A DNA stretch of 64,000 nucleotides from Maritimibacter sp. (GTDB lineage: Bacteria > Pseudomonadota > Alphaproteobacteria > Rhodobacterales > Rhodobacteraceae), in the NCBI GenBank assembly GCA_017792445.1, contig CP051232.1, positions 930,001-994,000 of the forward strand, written 5' to 3'. The notes beneath the pieces are model-generated. The model was given only the letters and a program-made list of their open reading frames with translations, did no database searches and was not told the DNA's origin. Positions within the stretch are counted from its first letter, which is position 1. Each line of letters starts with the position of its first letter. Positions 44,468-53,111 of this stretch are shown one piece after another. The position numbers and the translations under genes were made by a program.

Positions 44468-45244
44468 CTACCCGCCGAGCTTGTCCTTCCACGCTTTCGC
44501 ACGCGCCAGCGCGCCGCGGCGCAGGATGGTCACGTCGAGGTCGACAGCGGTGAAGACCGAGCCCGCGTCCACCATCTCTTCAAGCAGCGAGTCGTCGGGC
44601 GACAGGAAGCCCGCCGGTTTGCCCGCGGCCCGGATGCGGCGGATCGCATCGGCGCAGGCCTTGCGGACCTCGGGGTGGCCGTTCTGCCCGATGTAGCCCA
44701 GCGAGGCCGCCATGTCGGCAGGCCCCACGAAGATTGCGTCCACGCCGGGGACGGCGGCGATTTCTTCCAGCCGGTCCACCGCTTCCTTCGTCTCGATCTG
44801 AAGGATCAGGCAGATCTCGTCGCGCGCCTTGCGGCCATAGTCGGCCACGGCGCCCCAGCGGCTGGCGCGCATGACGCCAGCGACGCCGCGCATGCCGTCG
44901 GGCGGATAGGACACCGCCGCCACGGCGAGTTCGGCTTCTTCGGGTGTCTGGATGTAGGGGATCATCACCGTCTGGGCGCCGGCATCGAGGAATTTCTTGA
45001 TCTGCAGCGGGTCCAGCCCGGTGGGACGCACCGCGCAGGACACGTCATAAGGCGCCGCCGCCTGCAGCATCGGCTGCACGTTCAAGGGATCCATCGGCGA
45101 GTGTTCGGTGTCGAACATCATCCAGTCGTAGCCGGTGTTTGCCAGCATCTCGGCCATCGCCGGATCGGGGATCGAGCACCAGATGCCCACTTGCGGTTTG
45201 CCGGCGAGGATCGCCTCCTTGAACCGGTTCTTGGGGATTTCCAT
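44468..45244 (-). CDS. HpcH/HpaI-type aldolase
   Basis: A 258-aa class II pyruvate aldolase of the HpaI/GarL family, which cleaves or makes 4-hydroxy-2-oxo acids. It has the family active-site residues His48 in FDTEHSP, Arg73 in VRPTG, and metal ligands Glu151 and Asp177 (IETKEA, GPADMAAS). It is the last gene of an aroQ/aroE-like/aldolase operon, 27 bp after the AroE-like gene. The natural substrate is not known. Confidence 0.88.
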   Translation of the reverse strand: MEIPKNRFKEAILAGKPQVGIWCSIPDPAMAEMLANTGYDWMMFDTEHSPMDPLNVQPMLQAAAPYDVSCAVRPTGLDPLQIKKFLDAGAQTVMIPYIQTPEEAELAVAAVSYPPDGMRGVAGVMRASRWGAVADYGRKARDEICLILQIETKEAVDRLEEIAAVPGVDAIFVGPADMAASLGYIGQNGHPEVRKACADAIRRIRAAGKPAGFLSPDDSLLEEMVDAGSVFTAVDLDVTILRRGALARAKAWKDKLGG

Positions 45245-45271
45245 TGTGTCGCTCCTCCCTTGGCTTGTTCG

Positions 45272-46114
45272 TTAATACGTTAACCGTGACACGCGGCGGA
45301 GTACATCCGGCGTCGTCGAAGGCAGGCCGAAGAATTCGAGATAGGCCGGGATCTGCTCGAACAGCATGTCGGCGCCGACCTGCGTGGCGCAGCCACGGGC
45401 GCGGGCGGCGGCGAGGAAGGCTGTCTCTTCTCGTTTCATCACCACCTCGCCGACGAAGGTCTCGGGCGCGATGCGCGCGACGTCCATCGGCATCGGGTCG
45501 CCCGCCTTCATGCCCAGCGGCGTTGCGTTCACGACGATGTCCCAGCCGTCCGGGTCGTTCGATCCGGTCGAGACGGCGACGTCCGGGTAGCTTTCGCCAA
45601 GCCGACCGGCCAGCCGTTCGGCAGCGGCGCCGTTTACGTCGAAAAGCCCCAGCCGGGACAGACCCGCCTTGGCCAGCGACGCGGCGATGGCAGAGCCGAC
45701 GCCGCCCGAGCCCACCACCAGCGCCGAGCGTCCGGCGATCTCGCACCCCTTCCGCAAGAGACCGCGCGCGAAGCCCTCGCCGTCGAACATGTCGCCGACC
45801 AGCCTGCCTTCGCCGTCGGCTTTCACCGCGTTGCAGGCGCCGCAGATCCGGACCGCGGGCGAGACCTCGTCCAGCAGGTCCACCACGGACACCTTGTGCG
45901 GCATTGTGATCAGGGCGCCTGCGAAGTTCGTCAGCCGCGCGACCATGCGCATGAACTGCGGGAAGTCGTCAGGCCCGCAGCCCATCGGCACCACGACGCA
46001 ATCCACGCCGCGTTCCTCGAAGAACGGGTTGTAGATCATCGGCGCGCGGAAACTTTCGGTCGGCACGCCGAGATGGGCGATGATCCTTGTGTGGCCGGTG
46101 ATCAGCTGTGTCAT
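45272..46114 (-). CDS. Shikimate dehydrogenase-like (AroE family) oxidoreductase
   Basis: A 280-aa AroE-family protein. The catalytic lysine (Lys74 in ITMPHK) and aspartate (Asp111 in GDMFDGEG) are present, and NAD(P) binds at GSGGVG (135-140). The usual shikimate-binding SxSxSP near the N-terminus reads PTESFRAP, and the canonical GxNTD reads GDMFD. It may be a quinate/shikimate-dehydrogenase-like enzyme for a related cyclic acid rather than the biosynthetic AroE. It is 10 bp after aroQ. Confidence 0.82.
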   Translation of the reverse strand: MTQLITGHTRIIAHLGVPTESFRAPMIYNPFFEERGVDCVVVPMGCGPDDFPQFMRMVARLTNFAGALITMPHKVSVVDLLDEVSPAVRICGACNAVKADGEGRLVGDMFDGEGFARGLLRKGCEIAGRSALVVGSGGVGSAIAASLAKAGLSRLGLFDVNGAAAERLAGRLGESYPDVAVSTGSNDPDGWDIVVNATPLGMKAGDPMPMDVARIAPETFVGEVVMKREETAFLAAARARGCATQVGADMLFEQIPAYLEFFGLPSTTPDVLRRVSRLTY

Positions 46115-46124
46115 CGCGCCGGCC

Positions 46125-46559
46125 TCAGGCGGCCAGGGTGCAGACGCGGCGGACGGCGGCCTCGTAGCCCTCGATCCCCAGCCCCGCGATGACGCCGTCG
46201 GCGCGCATCGAAACGTAAGAGTGATGCCGGAAGCTCTCGCGTTTGTGGACGTTGGAGATGTGGATCTCGATCACCGGGCCCACGAAGGTGTTCAGCGCGT
46301 CCAGCACCGCGACCGAGGTATGGGTCAAGGCAGCGGGGTTGATGACGATGCCGCAGGCCTGTTCGCGCGCCTCGTGGATCCAGTCGACGATCTGGCCCTC
46401 CCAGTTCGACTGCATCAGCTTGAGGTCGAAGCCGTCGGCCAGCACGGCGCGGCAGTTGCGCTCGACGTCTTCCAGGGTGTCGTGGCCGTAGATCTCGGGC
46501 TGGCGCTTGCCCAGCAGGTTCAGGTTGGGTCCGTTCAGGATGTAGATCGTCTTGGCCAT
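46125..46559 (-). CDS. aroQ: Type II 3-dehydroquinate dehydratase
   Basis: A 144-aa type II dehydroquinase. The start [20 protein letters not shown] is the family N-terminus; the longer frame adds non-homologous residues. Catalytic Tyr24 (PEIYG), the [10 protein letters not shown] loop, His100 (EIHISN) and FRHHSYVS are intact. It converts 3-dehydroquinate to 3-dehydroshikimate, for either aromatic biosynthesis or quinate catabolism. Operon partners are an AroE-like gene and an aldolase, with a divergent MarR gene, suggesting catabolism. Confidence 0.93.
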   Translation of the reverse strand: MAKTIYILNGPNLNLLGKRQPEIYGHDTLEDVERNCRAVLADGFDLKLMQSNWEGQIVDWIHEAREQACGIVINPAALTHTSVAVLDALNTFVGPVIEIHISNVHKRESFRHHSYVSMRADGVIAGLGIEGYEAAVRRVCTLAA

Positions 46560-46735
46560 GTCGTTCCTCGCCTCAAGTCCGGCGCGCCGGTGCGGCGCGG
46601 TGGCTGCCGAATAGCACATCCCGAAGCCCGCGCCATCCCGCCCGCGCAGATCAGGCTTGCCGCGACGCAAGCGGCCGTGTCACAACAACGGACCAGAAGT
46701 TCACGGGGAAACGATTTCGGGAGGCGGGAACGGGT

Positions 46736-47194
46736 ATGGCCGGCGACGGAACGCGAAGCTTTGGCGTGCTGACGGAGATGTCCGGCTTTCTGCTGTCGAT
46801 GGCGCAGGCGCATGTCTACCGGATGGACGAGCAGCTTGAGGCGCTGGAAGGGCTCAGCACCGCGCAATTGTCGGTGCTGACGGTGATCCACGAGAACCCG
46901 GGCATTCGGCACGGCGAGGTCGCCGAGATGCTGGTGATCAAGCTGGCCTACATGACGAAGCTTCTGAAAGGATTCGAGTCCTCCGGCTGGGTCGAGCGCC
47001 AGTCAGACCCGGCGGACCGCCGTGCGATCCATCTGTCGCTGACCCCAGAGGGCAAAGCGGTGGTCGGCCGCACGCTGCCACGGCTGCTGGCGCATGACGC
47101 GGAGCGGCCGAATGGACTGACGCCGCGCGAGATCGGGCAGTTGAAGCGGCTTCTGACGAAGTATCTCGGCCTGCCGGAACGCGACGAGGGCTAG
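46736..47194 (+). CDS. MarR-family regulator
   Basis: A 152-aa MarR-type winged-helix regulator. The DNA-binding region spans about residues 55-95 (IRHGEVAEMLVIKLAYMTKL), and the MarR wing reads RQSDPADRRAIHLSLTPEGK. It is divergent from the aroQ operon, 176 bp away, which is the likely target. The ligand would be an aromatic or cyclic acid if that pairing is right. Its 3' end meets a bidirectional terminator shared with the class II aldolase. Confidence 0.85.
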   Translation: MAGDGTRSFGVLTEMSGFLLSMAQAHVYRMDEQLEALEGLSTAQLSVLTVIHENPGIRHGEVAEMLVIKLAYMTKLLKGFESSGWVERQSDPADRRAIHLSLTPEGKAVVGRTLPRLLAHDAERPNGLTPREIGQLKRLLTKYLGLPERDEG

Positions 47195-47221
47195 GCGGAC
47201 GTATCGCCGATAGCGCGGACC

Positions 47222-47243
47222 GGGGGGCTCCGCCCGTTCGCCC
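47222..47243 (+). repeat. 3'-end hairpin element, copy E (partial)
   Basis: GGGGGGCTCCGCCCG, then TTCGCCCC; only the first part of the element is kept. It starts 27 nt after the MarR stop in the same orientation, then a bidirectional terminator follows. This is a weaker family member. Confidence 0.5.
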
Positions 47244-47246
47244 CTC

Positions 47247-47267
47247 AAAAGGTCCCCCGGACCTTTT
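47247..47267. terminator. Bidirectional terminator between MarR and class II aldolase genes
   Basis: A perfect 9-bp stem (AAAAGGTCC/GGACCTTTT) with a 3-nt CCC loop. The A-run and T-run at each end let it act in both directions. It lies between convergent genes, 52 bp after the MarR stop and 22 bp from the aldolase stop. Confidence 0.75.
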
Positions 47268-47289
47268 GCCGCCAAAGGCGGACCGGGGC

Positions 47290-47937
47290 TCACTCCTGCA
47301 GGCCATAGCCTTTCACTTTCTCCAGCACCCGGTCGATTTCCTCGACGCTCAGCAACGGAGGTTCGCCGAAGGGCAGGCAGCCGAGGTACTGCTTGGCCAG
47401 CGCCTCGACCTCCACCGCCAGCCACATCGCCTTTTCCAGCGTGCTGCCGCAGGCGATGCTGCCGTGATGCGCCAGAAGGCACGCCGCCCGGTCTTCGAGC
47501 GCCGCGACGGCAAGTTCCGACAACTCTGCGGTTCCGAAGGTCGCGTAGGGCGCGCAGCGAATGTCGTGCCCGCCGGCGACCGCCACCATGTAGTGCAGCG
47601 GCGGGATGCCCTTTTCCATGATCGCCAGCGTCGTGCAGGCGGTCGGATGCGCATGCACCACCGCGTTCATCTCGGGCTTGGCGCGCAGGATGTCGAGGTG
47701 AAACCGGAACTCGGTCGAGGGCTTCAACGCCCCTTCGCGGCTGCCGTCGAAGCTCAGCCAGACGATGTCTTCGGGCTTCATCTTCGCATAGGGCTGGCCG
47801 GAGGGCGTGATCAGGATCCCGTCGCCCTCGCGCACCGAGATATTGCCCGACGTGCCCTGGTTCAGGCCGCTGCTGTTCATCTCGAGACAGGCGTCGATGA
47901 TCGCCTGCCGCACCTCGACACTTCCCTTCACCGGCAT
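47290..47937 (-). CDS. Class II aldolase/adducin (FucA-like)
   Basis: A 215-aa zinc-dependent aldolase of the L-fuculose-phosphate type. GTSGNIS (28-34) binds phosphate. The catalytic Glu76 and zinc ligands His95, His97 and His157 are visible in ALKPSTEF, VVHAHPTA and LLAHHGS. The real substrate may be fuculose-1-P, rhamnulose-1-P or another ketose. It lies downstream of a hairpin element that follows the aldose 1-epimerase gene on the same strand. Confidence 0.88.
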   Translation of the reverse strand: MPVKGSVEVRQAIIDACLEMNSSGLNQGTSGNISVREGDGILITPSGQPYAKMKPEDIVWLSFDGSREGALKPSTEFRFHLDILRAKPEMNAVVHAHPTACTTLAIMEKGIPPLHYMVAVAGGHDIRCAPYATFGTAELSELAVAALEDRAACLLAHHGSIACGSTLEKAMWLAVEVEALAKQYLGCLPFGEPPLLSVEEIDRVLEKVKGYGLQE

Positions 47938-47948
47938 GCCCTCCTCAG

Positions 47949-47996
47949 CTTCTTCGGACCGGAAATATCCCGGGGGTCCGGGGGCAGAGCCCCCGG
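47949..47996 (-). repeat. 3'-end hairpin element, copy F
   Basis: On the minus strand: CCGGGGGC-TCT-GCCCCCGG (8-bp stem), then ACCCCCGGGATATTT and a GAAGAAG end. It begins 7 nt after the aldose 1-epimerase stop, in that gene's orientation. It resembles copy C in having GGATATTT. Confidence 0.65.
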
Positions 47997-48003
47997 CTTT
48001 GGC

Positions 48004-49002
48004 CTACCGCGCAAACCGCCACTCGGTCACCTGTTGCCAGTCGTCTCCGGGACGCAGCACGAAGCTGGGGAACTCCGGATGTGCCGTGGCGCCCGGCCAG
48101 AACTGCGCTTCCAGCGCGACGCCGCAATAGGCGACAGGCGAAGGGCCGTCGTTGCCTGCGTATTGCGGCAGGTCGAGGATATGGCCGTCGAACACCTGCA
48201 CACCCGGCTCGGTGGTGGACATCTCCATCCGCACGCCGCTTTGGCCTTGCAAAGACGCCACCGGCCGCAGCGCGACGCGCGCGCGGGACAGGCAGAAGCT
48301 GTTGTCGATCAGCCCCTCGGCCCCGGCCTCCAGCGCGCGGCCCTCGCGATAGTCAAAGCGGGTGCCGTCGACCGGAAGGATCTCTCCGGTCACGATCATG
48401 TCCTCGTCGCGCGGCAGCACGTGATCGGCGGCAAGGGTCAGCACTTGTCCCTTCACCGTGGGCGCGTCGTCCATCCGCCAATAGCTGTGGTTGGCAAGGT
48501 TCATCAGCGTCGGAGCGTCGGTTTCGGCATCGACCGTCAGGCGCAGCGTGGCGTCGTCCAGCACATCGAACCGGGCAGTCACAACGCGGTTGCCGGGAAA
48601 GCCCGCCTCGCCGTCCGGAGCCTTCACCCGGAGAACCGCGTGCGACGGACCTTCGTCCACGATCTCCCAGACGCGCCGGTGAAACGCGGCGTCGCCGCCG
48701 TGGATGGTGTGCCGGCCCTCGAAGTTCTTGGTGAACTCGAAGCGGGTGCCGTCGATCTCGGCGGTGCCGCCGGCGATGCGGTTCACCACCGGGCCCATCA
48801 GGCCGCCGCAGCTTGCCATCTTGCCTTCGTAGGCGGCCAGTTCCGGGCTGCCGACCGTCAGCGAATGCGCCACGCCCTCCAGCCGCACGTCCTGCAGGTT
48901 CGCCCCGTAGGTCAGCACGGCGACCGACAGCGGCCCGTTGCCCAGCAGAAGCCGGTAAACGGTCTCGCCGTCCTGCGTCGTGCCAAAGGTTTCCACCGCC
49001 AT
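48004..49002 (-). CDS. galM: Aldose 1-epimerase (mutarotase)
   Basis: A 332-aa GalM-type enzyme interconverting alpha and beta anomers of aldoses. I took the ATG giving MAVETFGTTQDGETVYRLLL; the longer frame is antisense-like through the lactonase gene. The active site is visible: GRHTIHGG (97-103), His172 in NLANHSYW and Glu298 in VALEAQFWP. It is the last gene of a dgoA-lactonase-galM operon, 2 bp after the lactonase gene. Confidence 0.88.
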   Translation of the reverse strand: MAVETFGTTQDGETVYRLLLGNGPLSVAVLTYGANLQDVRLEGVAHSLTVGSPELAAYEGKMASCGGLMGPVVNRIAGGTAEIDGTRFEFTKNFEGRHTIHGGDAAFHRRVWEIVDEGPSHAVLRVKAPDGEAGFPGNRVVTARFDVLDDATLRLTVDAETDAPTLMNLANHSYWRMDDAPTVKGQVLTLAADHVLPRDEDMIVTGEILPVDGTRFDYREGRALEAGAEGLIDNSFCLSRARVALRPVASLQGQSGVRMEMSTTEPGVQVFDGHILDLPQYAGNDGPSPVAYCGVALEAQFWPGATAHPEFPSFVLRPGDDWQQVTEWRFAR

Positions 49003-49004
49003 AC

Positions 49005-49859
49005 TCAGATCTCCACGCGCGGCTCTGGCAGCCCGCGGGCGCCGGAAGCGAATTGATAGGTCATTCCGTTCTCGGACCGCGCGGCCTCTTCGGGCGGCAG
49101 GTTCTCGAGCGCGGTGGTGACGTAGACCGTCGACAGGTCCGGGCCACCGAAGGCGGGGCAGGACGTGTGCGCCGCCGGGATCTCGTGCGCCTCGATGAAC
49201 GCGCCCGAGGGATCGTAGACCGCGACGCGGTAGCCGCCCCACTGGGCATTCCAGAAGTTGCCCTCGACGTCGGTAACCGCGCCGTCGGGGGCGAAGTCCT
49301 CGCCGGCGAAGTCGAGAAAGACCTCTTTCTCTCCGGCGGGCCAGCCATCCGCGTCAAGTGCCACGCGCCAGACAATCCCGGCGCGGGAACAGGCGTAGTA
49401 GGCGGCGGCGCCGTCCGGGGTGAAGCAGATCGCGTTGGGGATGGTGATGTCCGAGACGATCTTGCGAAGCTCGCCATCGTACCAGCGATAGATCGCGCCC
49501 TTGCCGTCTTCCGCCTGCTTGCCCATCGTGCCGATCCAGAACCCGCCCTGCCGGTCGGCGCGGCCATCGTTCGAGCGGGTCGTCTCGTCTTCGGTTTCCA
49601 GCCCGCAGACATAGGTTTCGTCACCGGTTTCGAGGTCGAAGGTGAACAACCGCGTCTCGCTGGCGATCAGCAGGCGGTCGCGGTCGATCCAGCCCGCGGC
49701 GGTGACGATCTCGTCGAACTGCCAGCGCCACGGCGCGCCGTCGCGTTGGGTCAGAAGCTGGTTTGACAGGATGTCGAACCAGAACAGCTGCTGGCGCTCC
49801 GGGTGCCACAGCGGCCCCTCGCCCAGTTCGCAACGGCGGTTGTCGTAAACGTCGCTCAT
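49005..49859 (-). CDS. SMP-30/gluconolactonase-family lactonase
   Basis: A 284-aa beta-propeller lactonase. It starts [18 protein letters not shown], overlapping the dgoA stop by 4 bp. Metal ligands are the Glu in GEGPLW, Asn in [11 protein letters not shown] and Asp in [25 protein letters not shown] is the substrate loop. It would hydrolyse an aldonolactone, probably galactonolactone given its neighbours. It lies in the middle of a galactonate-type operon. Confidence 0.88.
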   Translation of the reverse strand: MSDVYDNRRCELGEGPLWHPERQQLFWFDILSNQLLTQRDGAPWRWQFDEIVTAAGWIDRDRLLIASETRLFTFDLETGDETYVCGLETEDETTRSNDGRADRQGGFWIGTMGKQAEDGKGAIYRWYDGELRKIVSDITIPNAICFTPDGAAAYYACSRAGIVWRVALDADGWPAGEKEVFLDFAGEDFAPDGAVTDVEGNFWNAQWGGYRVAVYDPSGAFIEAHEIPAAHTSCPAFGGPDLSTVYVTTALENLPPEEAARSENGMTYQFASGARGLPEPRVEI

Positions 49860-50461
49860 ACCCACACCTCGTCATATGCGGCAACGGTCTCTGCCGCGTT
49901 GGCGGCGGTGACCTCGACCGGGTTGCCGGGCTTGTACAGCGAAGAGCCGATGCCGAAGCCGTCGATCCCCGCCGCATGCCACGCGGCAAAGTCGGTCGGA
50001 CCGACACCGCCCACCGCGTAGACCTGCGTTCCGTCCGGCAGCACGGCGCGCAGAGCCTTAAGGCCGGCGGGTCCCATCTGGGCCGCCGGGAAGATCTTCA
50101 GCCCGGTCGCGCCCCATTTCAGCGCGTTGAAGCACTCGGTTGCGCTGAATACGCCGGGATAGCTTTGCATGCCCGCATCGACCGTCGTGCGGATCACCGC
50201 CTCGTCGCAATTCGGCGAAACGATCAGCTTCCCGCCAACGGAATGCACGCGCGCAACATCTTCCGGGGTCAGCACGGTGCCCGCGCCGATCAGAGCGGTG
50301 TCACCGTGGGCATCGACCATCGCCTCGATGCTGTCGAAGGGGCGCGGAGAGTTCAGCGGAACCTCGATCCGGTCGATCCCCGCCTCGATCAGCGCGGCTG
50401 CGGTGGCCACCGCATCGTCGGGTGTGATGCCGCGCAGAATGGCGATCAGGTTGCGGCTCAT
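49856..50461 (-). CDS. dgoA: 2-dehydro-3-deoxy-6-phosphogalactonate aldolase
   Basis: A 201-aa KDPG/KDPGal class I aldolase. The catalytic lysine is Lys122 in GLKIFPAAQ, with Arg10 and Glu33 (RIEVPLNSP) at the active site. The GAGTVL (59-64) and SPNCDEAV segments fit DgoA. It splits KDPGal to pyruvate and glyceraldehyde-3-phosphate. It leads the operon dgoA-lactonase-galM, but dgoK and dgoD are not nearby. Confidence 0.88.
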   Translation of the reverse strand: MSRNLIAILRGITPDDAVATAAALIEAGIDRIEVPLNSPRPFDSIEAMVDAHGDTALIGAGTVLTPEDVARVHSVGGKLIVSPNCDEAVIRTTVDAGMQSYPGVFSATECFNALKWGATGLKIFPAAQMGPAGLKALRAVLPDGTQVYAVGGVGPTDFAAWHAAGIDGFGIGSSLYKPGNPVEVTAANAAETVAAYDEVWV

Positions 50462-50697
50462 GGAAATCCCCCCTTGAAGGAGCTGCCTGTGCGCGAATGC
50501 GCTTCGGGCCGAAATTGAACCTCCCTCGCAGGGCAGGGTTGCCGCGCGCCGGGTGCGAGGTCAAGGCGACCCCCGGAGACCGCCCGAACCCGTGGCGGAT
50601 ATGTGCACATCTGTGGCCATCCTGCCGCCCCGCCGCGCGCCTGCTCTGGCGGAGTCCGGACCGTGGGGCTAGACCGGTGACGGGACAAGAGGACGCG

Positions 50698-51504
50698 ATG
50701 GACGCCAAATTGCTGGTCGTGGGAGGAAACAGCCGGGTCGGGCAATTGCTGCGCCGGCCTTTCCGCGATGCGCCGGTAACGTGGTGCGCCCGCAGCGGCG
50801 CTGACATGACGTGGACGTTGATGGACGGCCCGGCGACTCTGGCGCCCGCGCTTCGTGGACAGGATGCGGTTCTATGCCTCGCGGGCGCGACACCGGGAGC
50901 GGACAGCTTCGACCTGAACGCCGAAGTCGCGCTGGCGGTGATCGAGGCGGCGCGGCAGGCGGGCTGCCCGCGGGTGTTCCTGTTCTCGTCGATGGCCGTC
51001 TACGGCCCCGGCGCCGGCCACGCAGAGGACGGCCCCTGCGCCCCGGCCACCGCCTATGGCGCGTCGAAGCTGGACATGGAGCGGCGCGCCGCAAAGGCGG
51101 CAGGCGGCGTCGCGGTGACCGCGCTGCGGCTGGGCAACGTCGCTGGCGCGGACGCGCTGTTTCGCAACATCGCGGCCGGACGGGCGATCACGCTGGACCG
51201 GTTCGCCGACGGGGCGACGCCCGCCCGTTCGTATATCGACCCCACGCTGCTGGCAGAGGTGCTGGTGGCGCTGGCCCGTCAGTCGGACCTGCCGCCGGTG
51301 CTGAACCTCGCCGCCGATCCGCCGGTAGAAATGGCGGCCTTGATGGATGCGGCGGACGCGGGCTATGACACCCGGCCCGCGCCAGAGACCGCGCTGCGCG
51401 AGGTTTCGATGGACCTGTCGCGTCTGAAGGCGCTGGTCCCCCTTCCCGACCGCCCGGCACCCGCCCTGCTTGCCGGGCTGGCGGAAGCAAAGGTTGCGGC
51501 ATGA
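50698..51504 (+). CDS. NAD-dependent epimerase/dehydratase-family protein
   Basis: A 268-aa extended-SDR. I chose the ATG giving MDAKLLVVGGNSRVGQLLRR, with AGAGGA upstream. The NAD-binding VGGNSRVG is near the N-terminus, and a YxxxK-type ATAYGASKLDMER follows an LFSSMAVYG serine region. It is likely to modify a nucleotide sugar. It overlaps the sugar-transferase gene by 4 bp, so the two may build or attach one sugar of a surface glycan. It is divergent from dgoA. Confidence 0.82.
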   Translation: MDAKLLVVGGNSRVGQLLRRPFRDAPVTWCARSGADMTWTLMDGPATLAPALRGQDAVLCLAGATPGADSFDLNAEVALAVIEAARQAGCPRVFLFSSMAVYGPGAGHAEDGPCAPATAYGASKLDMERRAAKAAGGVAVTALRLGNVAGADALFRNIAAGRAITLDRFADGATPARSYIDPTLLAEVLVALARQSDLPPVLNLAADPPVEMAALMDAADAGYDTRPAPETALREVSMDLSRLKALVPLPDRPAPALLAGLAEAKVAA

Positions 51505-52160
51505 CCCCCGGCAAGCGCGCGCTCGACCTGATCCTTGCGCTGCTGTTGTCGGTGGTGCTTGCGCCCGTGGCTTTGGTGATCGCGCTGTTGATCCTCGTCC
51601 GCGACGGCAGGCCGGTATTCTATGTTTCGGAACGGATGAAGACCGCGTCCGAGCCGTTCCAGCTTTGGAAATTCCGTACGATGACGGTGGTCGACACCGA
51701 CAGCGGCGTCTCGGGTGGCGACAAGGCCGCGCGGCTGACGAAGCATGGCCGGTTCCTGCGGCGGACACGGATGGACGAGATCCCGCAGCTTTGGAACGTG
51801 CTGCGCGGCGACATCAGCTTTGTCGGCCCCCGCCCGCCGCTGCGCCTGTATGTCCAGCGCTTCCCGGAGTTGTACGTCGAAGTGCTGCAAAGCCGGCCTG
51901 GCATCACCGGACTGGCGACGCTGTACTATCACCGGCACGAGGAAAGGCTGCTGGCCGACTGCGAGACCGCGCAAGAAACCGACGCGGTCTATTCCCGCCG
52001 CTGCGTCCCCCGCAAAGCCGAACTGGACCTGATCTACCGCAAGCGGCGCTCGGTCGCGATGGACCTGCGGCTGATCGCGATGACCGCCGCACGGGCCGCC
52101 GGCCGCGACCTGAAAAGCTGTGGGCTGCTGGGCGGACGGCGCGACCGGAACCGGCCGTAG
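51501..52160 (+). CDS. Exopolysaccharide sugar (phosphoglycosyl) transferase
   Basis: A 219-aa PglC/WbaP-type initiating transferase that moves a sugar-1-phosphate to undecaprenyl phosphate. The N-terminal reentrant helix ALDLILALLLSVVLAPVALV is followed by QLWKFRTM and the DE motif in RMDEIPQLWNVLRG, then FVGPRPP. Length is normal. It is coupled to the epimerase gene; no other polysaccharide genes are nearby. Confidence 0.88.
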   Translation: MTPGKRALDLILALLLSVVLAPVALVIALLILVRDGRPVFYVSERMKTASEPFQLWKFRTMTVVDTDSGVSGGDKAARLTKHGRFLRRTRMDEIPQLWNVLRGDISFVGPRPPLRLYVQRFPELYVEVLQSRPGITGLATLYYHRHEERLLADCETAQETDAVYSRRCVPRKAELDLIYRKRRSVAMDLRLIAMTAARAAGRDLKSCGLLGGRRDRNRP

Positions 52161-52162
52161 CC

Positions 52163-52993
52163 TTAGCCGCGCGCGGGGTCCGCCGGGTAGGTGCCGAGGA
52201 TCTTCAGGTACGAGGTGAAGTATTCCAGCTCTTCCAGCGCGCGGGCGACGTGCGGGTCGTCCGGGTGCCCCTGAATGTCGGCGTAGAATTGGGTCGCGGT
52301 GAACGAGCCGTCGACCATGTAGCTTTCCAGCTTGGTCATGTTGACGCCATTCGTCGCGAAGCCGCCCATCGCCTTGTAAAGCGCGGCGGGAATGTTCCGC
52401 ACGCGAAACACGAAGGTCGTCATCATGCGGTCGTCCCGGCGGTCATGCTCGGGCTTCGGCGACATGATCAGGAACCGGGTCGTGTTGTGCGCGTGGTCCT
52501 CGATGTGTCGGGCAAGGATGTTCAGCCCGTAGATCTCTGCCGCGAGATCCGAGGCCAGCACACCCTCGGTCCGCAGACCGGCCTTCGACAGTTCCTCGGC
52601 CGCGCCGGCGCTGTCGGCTGCGGCTTCGCCCTTGATTCCGTATTCCGACAGGAACGCGGCGCATTGCGGGATCAGCACCAGATGGGCGCGGACCTTCTCG
52701 ATATCCTCGATCGGCACGCCCGGCAGCGCCATCAGCGAGATGTGAACCCGCACGAAGGCCTCGTCGACGATGTGCAGCCCGCTTTCCGGCAGCAGCCGGT
52801 GGATGTCGGCCACGCGGCCATAGGTCGTGTTCTCGACCGGCAGCATCGCAAGGTCCGCAGCGCCCGTATTCACGGCTGAAATCACGTCTTCAAACGTGTG
52901 GCAGGGCAGCGCCTCCATGTCCGGTCGCGCGTCTCGGCAGGCCTGATGAGAATAGGCGCCGGGCTCCCCTTGGAATGCGATACGTCCGCTCAT
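52163..52993 (-). CDS. pheA: Prephenate dehydratase
   Basis: A 276-aa stand-alone prephenate dehydratase (phenylalanine biosynthesis). It begins MSGRIAFQGEPGAYSHQACR, and residues about 1-180 are the PDT domain with the catalytic TRF motif in NTTRFLIM. The C-terminal ACT domain (about 190-276) carries GVNMTKLESYM, the phenylalanine-sensing region. It is convergent with the sugar-transferase gene and divergent from cycM. Confidence 0.95.
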   Translation of the reverse strand: MSGRIAFQGEPGAYSHQACRDARPDMEALPCHTFEDVISAVNTGAADLAMLPVENTTYGRVADIHRLLPESGLHIVDEAFVRVHISLMALPGVPIEDIEKVRAHLVLIPQCAAFLSEYGIKGEAAADSAGAAEELSKAGLRTEGVLASDLAAEIYGLNILARHIEDHAHNTTRFLIMSPKPEHDRRDDRMMTTFVFRVRNIPAALYKAMGGFATNGVNMTKLESYMVDGSFTATQFYADIQGHPDDPHVARALEELEYFTSYLKILGTYPADPARG

Positions 52994-53050
52994 TTCGTGT
53001 AAGGTCCGCCAAAAATGCCGAAAAGGTCGTTTGGTCGCGCCTCATATCCC

Positions 53051-53080
53051 TTGAACCGGAGGAAGGGAACCGGATAGATA
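53051..53080 (+). promoter_or_regulatory. Candidate cycM promoter
   Basis: TTGAAC (5 of 6 to the -35 consensus apart from the final base) is followed after 18 bp by TAGATA, a weak -10. It lies 32 bp upstream of the cycM start. It is visual evidence only. Confidence 0.4.
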
Positions 53081-53111
53081 GCGCCGGAATCTGGACGGAG
53101 CTAGGCGCGAT

